Of a stretch of 64,000 nt of DNA, positions 45,123-53,394 are shown in pieces. Within the stretch, counting starts at the first letter, position 1, and every line of letters starts with the position of its first letter. Source of the stretch: G965279355 sp965279355 (GTDB lineage Bacteria; Pseudomonadota; Alphaproteobacteria; CACIAM-22H2); assembly GCA_965279355.1 (NCBI GenBank), contig OZ257155.1, positions 3,100,001-3,164,000 of the forward strand, written 5' to 3'. A program made the translations under genes and the position numbers. The notes under the pieces were generated by a model. The model was not told the DNA's origin and searched no databases. It saw only the letters and a program-made list of their open reading frames with translations.

Positions 45123-45293
45123 CTATTTGCTGTCCTTTGGCCAAAGAATCTTTTTCTTGGAAACGAAGGCAATGCTGCCACCCAGGCGCTTCAACGCTTC
45201 GCGCTCGAAGCGCGCCTCGATCTCGTCCTGCGCATTATCCTTGGACTCAACTTCCTTCTTAACTTCGAAATTTCCGCGCAAAAACTTAGACAT
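45123..45293 (-). CDS. Small charged protein of unknown function
   Basis: 56 residues, MSKFLRGNFEVKKEV to KKKILWPKDSK, with a central acidic/basic helix (DNAQDEIEARFEREALK) and a lysine-rich C-terminus. Start ATG 45293-45291 is supported by AAAGGA seven bases upstream; a longer reading to 45398 would lie inside neuA. It overlaps the neuA stop by eight bases and precedes the DUF115 gene by 19 bases. No motif recognised. It might be an adaptor or stability factor of a neighbouring enzyme. Confidence 0.6.
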   Translation of the reverse strand: MSKFLRGNFEVKKEVESKDNAQDEIEARFEREALKRLGGSIAFVSKKKILWPKDSK

Positions 45294-46002
45294 GGTGTTT
45301 TCCTTTGTTGATGTGTTGCGCCATAACGGCTCTGGCAAAGAACATATCCTCCGGCGTATCGATGCACACTGATCGCTCGCGAGGCATCGGATGCGCAATC
45401 GTACGTTCGGAAAAGCAGTTGTTCGTCGTGCGATACCAATCGAGCTTCATGACGTAGACCGCCCCGTTGACGGCCCACGCCTCGGGCAGGTCCTGCCGGC
45501 GAGGTGCCAGATCGTATCGCTCGAAAAGGATCGGCTTGATGGTCTGATCCTGTCTCAAGCGAAACATCCACTCGGGCGGCGTCTCCTGCGCGACGACAGA
45601 AATTGCCGCCGGTGCCTGTGCATCGATGCAGGCTTCAATGCAGTCATCGATGTCGACACTGAGTCTCAAGGGCGACGTCGGCTGCAGCAGGACAATATAG
45701 TCGAATTTTCCGGGCGCATGATCGGCAGCGTGAAAGAGAACAGGCTCTATTCGCGTTGTATCCTGCGCCAATTCGGCCGGCCGCATGAACGGCACGTTTG
45801 CATTGTGTCGGCGGGCGACTTCCGCGATGGCTTCATCGTCGGTCGTCACCAGGCTGTAATCGAGATACTGGCTGCCACGCGCCGCTTCGATTGACCAGGC
45901 GATCATCGGCTTGCCGCCGACATCGGCGATATTCTTGCCAGGCAGTCCCTTGGAACCGCCCCGCGCCGGAATGACGCCGATGATGCGTTGTCCCTTATAC
46001 AT
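45286..46002 (-). CDS. neuA: Acylneuraminate cytidylyltransferase family protein (NeuA/LegF), copy 2
   Basis: A 238-residue CMP-sugar synthetase. GVIPARGGSKGLPGKNIADVGGKP (start of the CTP site), TTDDEAIAEVARRHNANVPFMRP, VLLQPTSPLRLSVDIDDCI, AWAVNGAVYVMK and C-terminal SVCIDTPEDMFFARAVM. Clearly a paralogue of 36804-37541 but divergent. Nearest synthases are NeuB copies 2 and 3 to the right, so a legionaminic/sialic-type substrate is likely. Confidence 0.88.
   Translation of the reverse strand: MYKGQRIIGVIPARGGSKGLPGKNIADVGGKPMIAWSIEAARGSQYLDYSLVTTDDEAIAEVARRHNANVPFMRPAELAQDTTRIEPVLFHAADHAPGKFDYIVLLQPTSPLRLSVDIDDCIEACIDAQAPAAISVVAQETPPEWMFRLRQDQTIKPILFERYDLAPRRQDLPEAWAVNGAVYVMKLDWYRTTNNCFSERTIAHPMPRERSVCIDTPEDMFFARAVMAQHINKGKHHV
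45301..45306 (-). promoter_or_regulatory. Ribosome binding site of the small charged ORF, inside neuA
   Basis: AAAGGA on the minus strand, seven bases before ATG 45293-45291 and within the last codons of the neuA copy at 45286-46002. It fixes the start of the 56-residue protein and supports it as a real gene. Confidence 0.6.
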
Positions 46003-46013
46003 GACGGCGCCGC

Positions 46014-46898
46014 CTAAACGGCCTTACGTAAATCAAGGACGTAGGATGATGCATATGGAATGAAGCACGGGTCGGTCGGCGCCAGCTCCTGAATGGTCGT
46101 GGCGAGCTTTCCATGCGCCGCCGGAGACGCGTTCACCGCCGTCATTGGCAGGGCATGATAGTGAATCGGATAGATTGCATGAGGAACGAAACCACGTGCG
46201 CGGGCCCGATAAATCAGTTCGGATGGGGCAAATTGGTAACGGAGATTGACCCCAATGCCGGTGTCCGGATGAGATGTGGGCTGCGGCCGGATCGCCTCAA
46301 ATTGCTTGATGGCCGCGAACGCGGCCTCAGCCGTCGTGCTTGCCTGGAACGCCATTGCTTCTTCAACCAGTGCATCGAAAATGCCGAGCGTGCGCTCCAT
46401 CTGGGTGAATTTATTCAGGGAAACGACGTTGAAAAGCCGATTGCGTGACCCCATCGCCAGAGCGCCGCCCCGGTTGAGCAACGCGTCGCAGCGGGTCAGG
46501 AAAAGGTCAAGTTCCGCACTGGAAATGTACTCGATAAATCCCTGCGCGCTGATCACATCGAACTTCTCGCCGCTCTCCTTGAGATCGAAGAACGATTCGC
46601 AGCGAAACCTGGCCAGGCGGTTATCGTTCTTATTGTTTGCGCGACAATGCTCAATCATGTCCTCGGCGAAATCTATTCCGAGCGAATCGATGCCGCGTTC
46701 GGCCGCCTCTATGACGAGCTGTCCGGTCCCGCACCCCACGTCGAGAAGGCGCTTTCCGCCCAGATCTTCCAGAACGGAAAGAGCGGCGTGATTGCGCCAA
46801 TGGACGATATTATACGTGTCGTCGTCGCCGATGGCCTGTTTCTGCCACCGATCCGCGATGCGATGAAAGAAGCTCTTGGTTTGTTCCTGTTGTCTCAT
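46014..46898 (-). CDS. Class I SAM-dependent methyltransferase
   Basis: A 294-residue protein. Motif I LLDVGCGTGQLVIEAAERG, GIDFAEDMIEHCRANN, FDVISAQGFIEYISSAEL and MGSRNRLFNVVSLNKF. The C-terminal third (YQFAPSELIYRARARGFVPHAIYPIHYHALP) forms the substrate lid seen in sugar methyltransferases. Lies between NeuA and the formyltransferase; target unknown. Confidence 0.77.
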   Translation of the reverse strand: MRQQEQTKSFFHRIADRWQKQAIGDDDTYNIVHWRNHAALSVLEDLGGKRLLDVGCGTGQLVIEAAERGIDSLGIDFAEDMIEHCRANNKNDNRLARFRCESFFDLKESGEKFDVISAQGFIEYISSAELDLFLTRCDALLNRGGALAMGSRNRLFNVVSLNKFTQMERTLGIFDALVEEAMAFQASTTAEAAFAAIKQFEAIRPQPTSHPDTGIGVNLRYQFAPSELIYRARARGFVPHAIYPIHYHALPMTAVNASPAAHGKLATTIQELAPTDPCFIPYASSYVLDLRKAV

Positions 46899-46921
46899 TT
46901 CCGTCTCTTCTGAGAATCCTC

Positions 46922-47629
46922 TTACTGGCCGGAAGTCTCGTTTTCCGCAAGCTGGAACCTACAGCCGTGGAGTTCTATCCAGGGCTGGAAATTACGATAC
47001 GACGTTGCCCGGATCCGCCGCATAAGCTCGCGTCCATCGATATCCGGGGGAAGCCGATAAAGCCTCTCCATATCGCGCCTGGTGGTCGCTTTGCCTCGCC
47101 AAGATTGACGGCTCTCTCCAAGCGGTATGCCGGAGGCGATATTTTGGACGACCTCTTTGAACTGGCTCACGAGGTGTAGATGCGTGCGGTTAAGCAGAGA
47201 TTCAACATTATCTTCCGGAGCGATCTCAAAGTAGCGAACGATGACGATAGCGCCGCTGTCGGGCTTTTCTTCCATGTGATGGCACGTAACTCCAAATTCG
47301 GATGCGCCATCATAGAGTGCAAAGTTGATACAGCCGATACCCGGATACTCCGGCGGCCCCGGATGAAAGTTGAGCGCGGCGACGCGAGCTCGCTTCAATA
47401 GAGATACCGGCAGGATCGAGAGCGAGCGAAACGACAGGATGTAATCTCCGCTCCAGTTCTGAAGGGCTGGCGCCAGCGGTTCATTCGGCCGACTGCCAAG
47501 AGAGACATCAACGTTTGCGAACCGCTTCGTCAGAAAGTGTATGAGCTGATCGCTCAGCGAATCGTCCTTGCGGCCGCAAAAGAGGACGCTGTCGTCCCTC
47601 ATGATTTCTGACGCTTCCTGCAATCTCAC
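46922..47629 (-). CDS. Sugar N-formyltransferase-like protein
   Basis: A 235-residue member of the formyltransferase (methionyl-tRNA formyltransferase fold) family. The catalytic triad N87, H89 and D124 is seen in ALNFHPGPPEYPGIG and EKPDSG. Smaller than methionyl-tRNA formyltransferase and lacking its tRNA-binding C-terminal domain, as in sugar N-formyltransferases (VioF, WlaRD types). It would add a formyl group from 10-formyl-THF to an amino sugar. The GTG start (47629) couples it to the preceding gene by four bases; an internal ATG at 47602 is possible. Confidence 0.78.
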   Translation of the reverse strand: MRLQEASEIMRDDSVLFCGRKDDSLSDQLIHFLTKRFANVDVSLGSRPNEPLAPALQNWSGDYILSFRSLSILPVSLLKRARVAALNFHPGPPEYPGIGCINFALYDGASEFGVTCHHMEEKPDSGAIVIVRYFEIAPEDNVESLLNRTHLHLVSQFKEVVQNIASGIPLGESRQSWRGKATTRRDMERLYRLPPDIDGRELMRRIRATSYRNFQPWIELHGCRFQLAENETSGQ

Positions 47630-49215
47630 ACTGCGACGAGGTGAACCGGTTCATTACGCGACGGGCGACGGCTCTCGGCGTAGTCCTTAAGCTGCCGCCG
47701 GAAGCAATCGATGAGCAGCGCCTGGCAGCGCTCCATCTCAGCAGGATCGAGGGTCCTCTTGGTGCCGCCGTAGATCACGGTGTCGGCGATATCGAAGCTG
47801 ATGTCCTCGATCGCCCTGTATGCCCGGCTTCCGTATTCCTTGATTTTCTGGATTTCATCGGCGCTTCGTGGCCTGGCGGCTTCAGCAACAGCTTTGTGCA
47901 TCTCCCGCATCGACCTTGGTTCAACGATGTGGGGAAGAAAACTGAAGACGACATTGCGACCGAATACGATGCACGGCTTTCCCAGAAGAGCGGCTTCAAA
48001 TGCCGCGGTGCCTGCGCATGTCGCCATCGCCACGGCATCCTTGGCCATCGCCGTCCCGGGTATGCGATGATCCGACCACTGGACGTTGGGAATGCGGCTC
48101 ATCCGACGAAAGAACGATGCCTCCCGATTGCCGAGATTGGCGCTGTGCTCTTTCAGGATCAGTCGGTAGCCGGACGGAAGACAAATCGCAATCTGACGGA
48201 TGATCGCTTCTGCATGCCAGAATTCGCGGGATTGCGAATGCACGCTGTATTCAGGCTCCGATGGCAGAAGAAAGAGAAAGAACGGGGCGTTCTGGATATC
48301 CGCGTGTTGGCGAATTCCATTAGTTGCGAGCCAGGTTCCAGCCTGCCGGCGAAGCCAGAATTGCCTCAAGGTTTTGTAGAATGATGTTCGCCGATGGAGG
48401 CGCCCTTTGGAGATATCCTGAAGCAACATATGACCTCTGATGATCATAAACCTCAACATATCTTTGAGGACGGTCCTGGCTGACGCGAGTTCGGCGTAGT
48501 TCCTGAAGGCTTTGTAGACGTGGCGGATATCGGTATCGAGTACCTTGAGTGGTTGTGGCTCAGAGAGTCGTGATTCGAGTGCTTCCCGAAGCACAGCTTC
48601 GCCGCGATACGCTCCGTAATTCCACCACACTCTGGTTCCATGGCTGGCGACATGAACGCAGGTGTGAGGGACAGAGAGATGCTCGGCGACCTGCACGCTC
48701 GTGGCGCCCGATAGGCTGTCGGGCCGCGTAATAATCAGGTCGATGCCCTCCTTCTCGAAGATCTTTTCGTAAAGGCGATAGCAGTAATTTATGTACGCAG
48801 TCAGCTGAAGCTGCGTGGCTTTTTCGTCGCGAGGCTGACGGGGCAGAGGGTGCGGGTCGGGATAAAGAAAATCCGAGAAGCGGCGATCCTGGCCAATAAT
48901 GTCCCGCATATACAGGAAGCCGAATTTGGCTTCGTATCTCCGCGCTTCGGCATAGATGCGTTCGTGATCGTCGGCGGAGTTTTGATCCGATATTTCCCAT
49001 ACGCCTTTGCGTGTCACCGCGAGATCGCCGGGCTGCATCACCGACTGGTACCGCGCCCTGATGTCTGCCTCCGGCATCTCGCCGATGACGACGACACGCA
49101 CCGGCGCATCTTTGCGCAAGCGGGCGACCGTGAGTGCGTTGATCCAGTCGTAGTGCGCCGATACTTCTATCAGGACGCAGGTCGGTCGCAATAGATCGCG
49201 CGACGCCGTAGTCAT
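47626..49215 (-). CDS. Putative capsule/surface-glycan biosynthesis protein, GT-B-like
   Basis: A 529-residue soluble protein. The C-terminal half (YRLILKEHSANLG, VAMATCAGTAAFEAALLGKPCIVFGRNVVF) matches the general pattern of capsule synthesis/export glycosyltransferases of the KpsS/KpsC type. The N-terminal half (LIITRPDSLSGATSVQVAEHLSVPHTCVHVASHGTRVWW) looks like the acceptor domain. Candidate transferase for a nonulosonic acid. Overlaps its neighbours by four bases on both sides (formyltransferase, AsnB). Confidence 0.55.
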   Translation of the reverse strand: MTTASRDLLRPTCVLIEVSAHYDWINALTVARLRKDAPVRVVVIGEMPEADIRARYQSVMQPGDLAVTRKGVWEISDQNSADDHERIYAEARRYEAKFGFLYMRDIIGQDRRFSDFLYPDPHPLPRQPRDEKATQLQLTAYINYCYRLYEKIFEKEGIDLIITRPDSLSGATSVQVAEHLSVPHTCVHVASHGTRVWWNYGAYRGEAVLREALESRLSEPQPLKVLDTDIRHVYKAFRNYAELASARTVLKDMLRFMIIRGHMLLQDISKGRLHRRTSFYKTLRQFWLRRQAGTWLATNGIRQHADIQNAPFFLFLLPSEPEYSVHSQSREFWHAEAIIRQIAICLPSGYRLILKEHSANLGNREASFFRRMSRIPNVQWSDHRIPGTAMAKDAVAMATCAGTAAFEAALLGKPCIVFGRNVVFSFLPHIVEPRSMREMHKAVAEAARPRSADEIQKIKEYGSRAYRAIEDISFDIADTVIYGGTKRTLDPAEMERCQALLIDCFRRQLKDYAESRRPSRNEPVHLVAV

Positions 49216-51101
49216 ACTGCAAATCCCTTATGCTGAAGCAGCCCGCCGTTGGCGACTTTCAGATACCAGTGGCCGACCGTCGCCCACTGGAAGACATGGA
49301 AGCCGCTCGGCGGGATGCCATCGATGCTGCAATAGTGCCTGTATTCTTCCTGAACGGCCTCGACATCGAAGACGTCCAGGGCCGCGAAACCCGCCGAGTG
49401 AATGAGATCGCCCACCCATTCGCGAAGCTCGCTTTTTAGCCACTGCCGTTGCGGATCGACAATGCTGCGCTTTGGCCGCTGCGCCACCTCCGGGGGAAGA
49501 TATTTTCTGGCCGCTTCGCGCATGTAGTAGCGTTGCTCGGTACCGAACACGCGGGCGTCAGGAGCACTGCGAAAGCCAAGCTCGATCAGATTGTGGTCCA
49601 GAATCGGCACTCTTTGCTCCCGGCTGAACGCCATTGAGCAGCGGTCTGAGTAACGCAGCACACGAGGCTGATTGTGGGCTGTCAGATCGATGAATTGGGC
49701 GTTTAGAAGGTGTTCCTGGAAGGGCCGGTAGTGTCGCGGAATGCGATCGCGGTGGCGGTGCCGGAAGCCTTCGCTGAAATGCTCGGGACGCACGAAGGGA
49801 ACGCCATCCTGTGTGCAGACGCCCGGCGTCAGCGTTCCGGCGAGTGTTCCAAGAAGTCGCTCAATGCGCCCGTCTTTCGGCACCTGGTATTTGTCCATGA
49901 AGGCGTGGAAAAGCGCCGCACCTTTTTCGAAGCCGTCGGAGACGAATGCATCCATGACAGCGGAGAGCCAGTAATATTCGAAGCCACCGCCTGTCTGATC
50001 GCCGCCGTTGCCGTCGAGAATGACGGTGTAGCCACGCGCCTTCGCCAGTTCATAAAGCTTATACTGGGCCAGTACACGCATCGATGTGAATGGCGCTTCC
50101 TGGTGATAGAGAACTTTCTCAAAGACAGAGGGGACGTCGGCGTGATGGAGCACCGCGGAATCGTGGTCAACGGCCAGGGTGCGTGCCAGGTCGCTTGCCG
50201 GGCCGCGCTCGCCCGCATCGCCGGTATCGAAGTCATAAGTGAAGCTGCACAGCTTCTGAAGACCCTGTTCGGCCATGAACGAGATCAGGATGGATGAGTC
50301 CAGTCCGCTGCTGAGAAACGCGCCAACGGGGACATCGCTTCTTGTGTAGAGCCTGATGGTTTCCTTGAGGCCGCCGCCATAGGCTTCGATGGCTTCGCTG
50401 CGATCGATCGATCTGCTGTCCCGGACGATCGCCGGCAGGTCCCAATAGCAATGCTCCTCCCGCGACCCGTCGGCGTTAATTCGAATCCAATGTGCCGGCT
50501 TGACGTGTTCGACACCCTTGAAGAACGTTGCGTCGCTATGGTCGGTCAGCCCCCAGCGCAGAAAGTCATAAACCGCTTCTTCGTTGGGGCCGATGGGAAA
50601 CCCTGCCGCGACCATAGCCTTGACTTCGGAGGCGAAGAAAATACGACCGTCAGCAGTTCCAAGGTGAAGCGGCTTGATGCCGACGCGGTCGCGCGCCAGG
50701 AAAAGAGTGCGTTGCTTCCGATCCCAGATCGCAAAGGCAAACATTCCATTGAAGCGACGAAGACAATCCGGCCCCCACTCGGAAAAGGCCTGAAGCAGAG
50801 TCTCGGTATCTGTGTTCGAGCGCCAGCTGTTGTGGCGCAGCTGTTGCCTGATCTCCGGCCAGTTATAGATCTCTCCGTTATACGTCAGGATATAACGATC
50901 ATCGGCTGACGCCATCGGCTGATGACCGGCCTTGGAAAGATCAAAGATAGACAAGCGCCGATGCGCCAGCCCCATGATGCCGTCGATGTAAATACCCTCG
51001 TCATCGGGGCCACGATGCGACTGTGCGCCATTCATTGCTGTCAACTCGCGCTCGGTTGGCGGCGCGCCCGCGATGGCCAGGATTCCCGCAACGCCGCACA
51101 T
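49212..51101 (-). CDS. asnB: Asparagine synthase family amidotransferase 2
   Basis: A 629-residue protein. Start set at ATG 51101-51099 to expose MCGVAGI with the glutaminase cysteine; an upstream reading would add 12 residues before it. Glutaminase motifs HRGPDDEGIY, TYNGEIYNW and SNTDTETLL; synthetase PP-loop LSSGLDSSIL; DGNGGDQTGGG in the C-terminal domain. Four bases separate it from the neuC stop. Probably amidates a sugar carboxyl rather than aspartate. Confidence 0.9.
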   Translation of the reverse strand: MCGVAGILAIAGAPPTERELTAMNGAQSHRGPDDEGIYIDGIMGLAHRRLSIFDLSKAGHQPMASADDRYILTYNGEIYNWPEIRQQLRHNSWRSNTDTETLLQAFSEWGPDCLRRFNGMFAFAIWDRKQRTLFLARDRVGIKPLHLGTADGRIFFASEVKAMVAAGFPIGPNEEAVYDFLRWGLTDHSDATFFKGVEHVKPAHWIRINADGSREEHCYWDLPAIVRDSRSIDRSEAIEAYGGGLKETIRLYTRSDVPVGAFLSSGLDSSILISFMAEQGLQKLCSFTYDFDTGDAGERGPASDLARTLAVDHDSAVLHHADVPSVFEKVLYHQEAPFTSMRVLAQYKLYELAKARGYTVILDGNGGDQTGGGFEYYWLSAVMDAFVSDGFEKGAALFHAFMDKYQVPKDGRIERLLGTLAGTLTPGVCTQDGVPFVRPEHFSEGFRHRHRDRIPRHYRPFQEHLLNAQFIDLTAHNQPRVLRYSDRCSMAFSREQRVPILDHNLIELGFRSAPDARVFGTEQRYYMREAARKYLPPEVAQRPKRSIVDPQRQWLKSELREWVGDLIHSAGFAALDVFDVEAVQEEYRHYCSIDGIPPSGFHVFQWATVGHWYLKVANGGLLQHKGFAV

Positions 51102-51105
51102 GCCG

Positions 51106-52308
51106 CTAGTTGTCCCGGCCCGCCGACAGCCTGGCACCTGGAGCAGCCGGCATGTCGTGAAAGCGTTTGACGATAATGTTTGTAAGATCGGCCGTCGCGA
51201 GCAGTTCGGTCATACGAACAGCCGCCCCCCCGCTGCCATAAGGCGAAGCCGTCGCAGCGGCGACTTTCTGAAACTCAGGGTCCAGGGCGCGTTTGAGCGA
51301 CGTAACGATTTCACCACGCGTTTCGCCGCAGTCGATAATCGATTGGCCGCGAAGCCGCCCCTGCTGGCGGCCGCCGATATTCACGGTGGCCCGGCCGACA
51401 GCCGGCGCTTCAATGATGCCGCTTGAAGAATTGCCGACGATGGCCGCAGAAATCCGCATAAGTGAGAGGTAGGGAATTCGCCCAAGCGACGTGACGGCCC
51501 GGACGCGGTCGGGGTGTTTTTGCGCGAAAGCATCCGCCATTTCGTTAATCACCCTTCCGGCTGTGTCGGCGTTTGCCTTTGTGATGATGATTTGTGCGGA
51601 GGAAAATTCCCCCAGCGCAGATAGCAATTCCGCCATTGGCTGTGCCGGCGACTGCGTGCTCAGGGTTACCGGATGATAGGTGACGAGCAGGATTGGATCT
51701 CGCAGATTCAGGTCAACGCGGGATGACAGTTCAGAGCGCGACATCGGTGTCGAGCGCACGATATTGTCGACGACCGGAGCGCCGACATTGAAAACCCTGG
51801 CGGGGTCTTCGCCGAGCTGGGTGACTCGCTGACGGTATGGTTCCGCGATCGTGAAGTGAAGATGGGCCATCTTGGTGACTGAGTGACGTATTGCTTCATC
51901 GAACGCACCGGATGTCACCTCTCCGCCGTGGATGTGAGCCACGGGGAGCTGGAGGAACAGAGCCGCCTGCGCGGCTGCGAGCGTCTCGAAGCGATCGCCC
52001 AGAACGACAAGAATATCCGGCTTGAGAGTCGCAAGAGCATCGGCGTAACGGATCGTCGCGAGCCCAACAGACGACGCCGTGGCGCGTGGCGTGTCGCTGC
52101 TGAGGATCATCTCAACCGTTGCGTCGATGGGGAATTCGTCCTCGGCAATGGCCTTCCATGTTGAGCCGAACTCCGGACTCAGGTGCGTGCCGGAGACAAG
52201 TGTCTGAAGTTCCAGAGCAGGATGTCTCTGGATTTCTTTCATGAGCCAGTAGAGCAGGCCGTATTCCGCCCGCGTACCGGTAAACACACAGATTTTCCGC
52301 TTCGTCAT
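51106..52308 (-). CDS. neuC: NeuC-type hydrolysing UDP/GDP-N-acetylhexosamine 2-epimerase (LegG/NeuC)
   Basis: A 400-residue GT-B-fold enzyme that removes the nucleotide and inverts C2, providing the NeuB substrate (ManNAc or the 2,4-diacetamido analogue). Start chosen at ATG 52308-52306 (MTKRKICVFTGTRAEYGLL); the longer reading runs into neuB and is rejected. Other features: VLGDRFETLAAAQAALFLQLPVAHIHGG and GNSSSGIIEAPAVGRATVNIG. Location next to NeuB and a PtmE-like gene points to the GDP-sugar (LegG) form. Confidence 0.9.
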   Translation of the reverse strand: MTKRKICVFTGTRAEYGLLYWLMKEIQRHPALELQTLVSGTHLSPEFGSTWKAIAEDEFPIDATVEMILSSDTPRATASSVGLATIRYADALATLKPDILVVLGDRFETLAAAQAALFLQLPVAHIHGGEVTSGAFDEAIRHSVTKMAHLHFTIAEPYRQRVTQLGEDPARVFNVGAPVVDNIVRSTPMSRSELSSRVDLNLRDPILLVTYHPVTLSTQSPAQPMAELLSALGEFSSAQIIITKANADTAGRVINEMADAFAQKHPDRVRAVTSLGRIPYLSLMRISAAIVGNSSSGIIEAPAVGRATVNIGGRQQGRLRGQSIIDCGETRGEIVTSLKRALDPEFQKVAAATASPYGSGGAAVRMTELLATADLTNIIVKRFHDMPAAPGARLSAGRDN

Positions 52309-52330
52309 TACTGCGTGGTCGTGATTCAAA

Positions 52331-53380
52331 TCACGCCAGATCGTCGACACTGAGAACATGGTCCGCGGCGATGAATCGCGCGGCGACCCGGCCGATGATT
52401 TGCTGCAACTGGGCCGGCGGGAGGCCCGTGCCGGGGCGTTTGATTGCGACGGCGTCCCGTTCGATGCACTCTCCCGCCTTGATTTCGCGAACGACGACAA
52501 TGCTCTTTCGTGCAACGTCGGCAGTATTGCGCTCGCTCGCCTGCAGGCGTTTCTCGCCGTCTCCCAGGCTAGCCTCGATGATGCGGATGCCGCGGATCAG
52601 GTCGCGAAGCTCGGCCGGATCGAGGGAAGCTTTGTGGTCGGGTCCATCGAACGTCTTGTCCAGAGTGAAATGCTTTTCAATCACTGTCGCGCCCAAAGCG
52701 ACGGCTGCGAGGGAGACGGAAAGTCCCAGCGTATGATCTGAATAGCCAATCGGACAGTCGAAGTTACGGCGCATCGTATCCATGGCGCGCAGATTGACCT
52801 CGGCGGGATTTGCCGGATAGCTGCTCAGGCAATGCAGGAGCGCGACGTCGCGGTTGCCGGCCTCATACAAAGCGCGCACCGCGTCGGATACTTCCTTCAG
52901 CGTCGACATGCCGGTGGACAGGATGATCGGCTTACCTATCCGGGCGACATGAGCCAGGAAGGGCGTGTTGGTGACTTCGCCCGAGGGAATCTTAAATGCA
53001 GGAACATCGATCGAGGCGAGATAGTCGGCGCTTTCCTCTTCGAAGGGCGTCGACAGAAAAATGACGCCGCGATCACGACAGTAAGATTGCAGAAGAAGAT
53101 GATCCGCTTCGGAAAGCTCCAGCTTCTTCAGCATCGCATACTGGGTTTCTTCCGCACCTGTAGCAACGGCCTGGTATTGAGCTTTAGGGGCGCTTTTGGT
53201 GAGGAGGCGGTTAACCCGGAAGCTTTGGAATTTGACCGCATCCGCCTTGGCTGTCACGGCCTCATCTATCAGGCGCTTTGCCAAGGCCATATCGCCATTG
53301 TGATTGACGCCGGCTTCGGCGATCACAAAGACCGGCTGATCGGGGCCGATCAGCCGATTGGCTATCCTGATGTGAGCCAT
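52331..53380 (-). CDS. neuB: NeuB/LegI-family nonulosonic acid synthase (copy 2)
   Basis: A 349-residue synthase and the most canonical of the three. FVIAEAGVNHNGD, ADAVKFQSF, the classic IFLSTPFEEESADYL, IPSGEVTN, GYSDHTLG and VIEKHFTLDK with the metal histidines, and a C-terminal SAF domain (about 285-349). The STPF strand is the form seen in Neu5Ac and legionaminic synthases. Adjacent to neuC in the usual order. Confidence 0.93.
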   Translation of the reverse strand: MAHIRIANRLIGPDQPVFVIAEAGVNHNGDMALAKRLIDEAVTAKADAVKFQSFRVNRLLTKSAPKAQYQAVATGAEETQYAMLKKLELSEADHLLLQSYCRDRGVIFLSTPFEEESADYLASIDVPAFKIPSGEVTNTPFLAHVARIGKPIILSTGMSTLKEVSDAVRALYEAGNRDVALLHCLSSYPANPAEVNLRAMDTMRRNFDCPIGYSDHTLGLSVSLAAVALGATVIEKHFTLDKTFDGPDHKASLDPAELRDLIRGIRIIEASLGDGEKRLQASERNTADVARKSIVVVREIKAGECIERDAVAIKRPGTGLPPAQLQQIIGRVAARFIAADHVLSVDDLA

Positions 53381-53394
53381 CTACGAAGGACCCG

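Noticed and set aside
44093..45262. Open frame of 389 codons on the plus strand
   Set aside because: Antisense to the DUF115 gene, which has clear motifs; no recognisable domain in the plus-strand translation.
45294..45398. Longer form of the small charged protein
   Set aside because: The extension is inside neuA in another frame; the internal ATG at 45293 has the good ribosome site.
52309..52515. Longer N-terminus for neuC
   Set aside because: It would run into the neuB coding sequence with an Arg/Ser-rich low-complexity stretch; the family start MTKRKICVFTGTRAEYG is at 52308.
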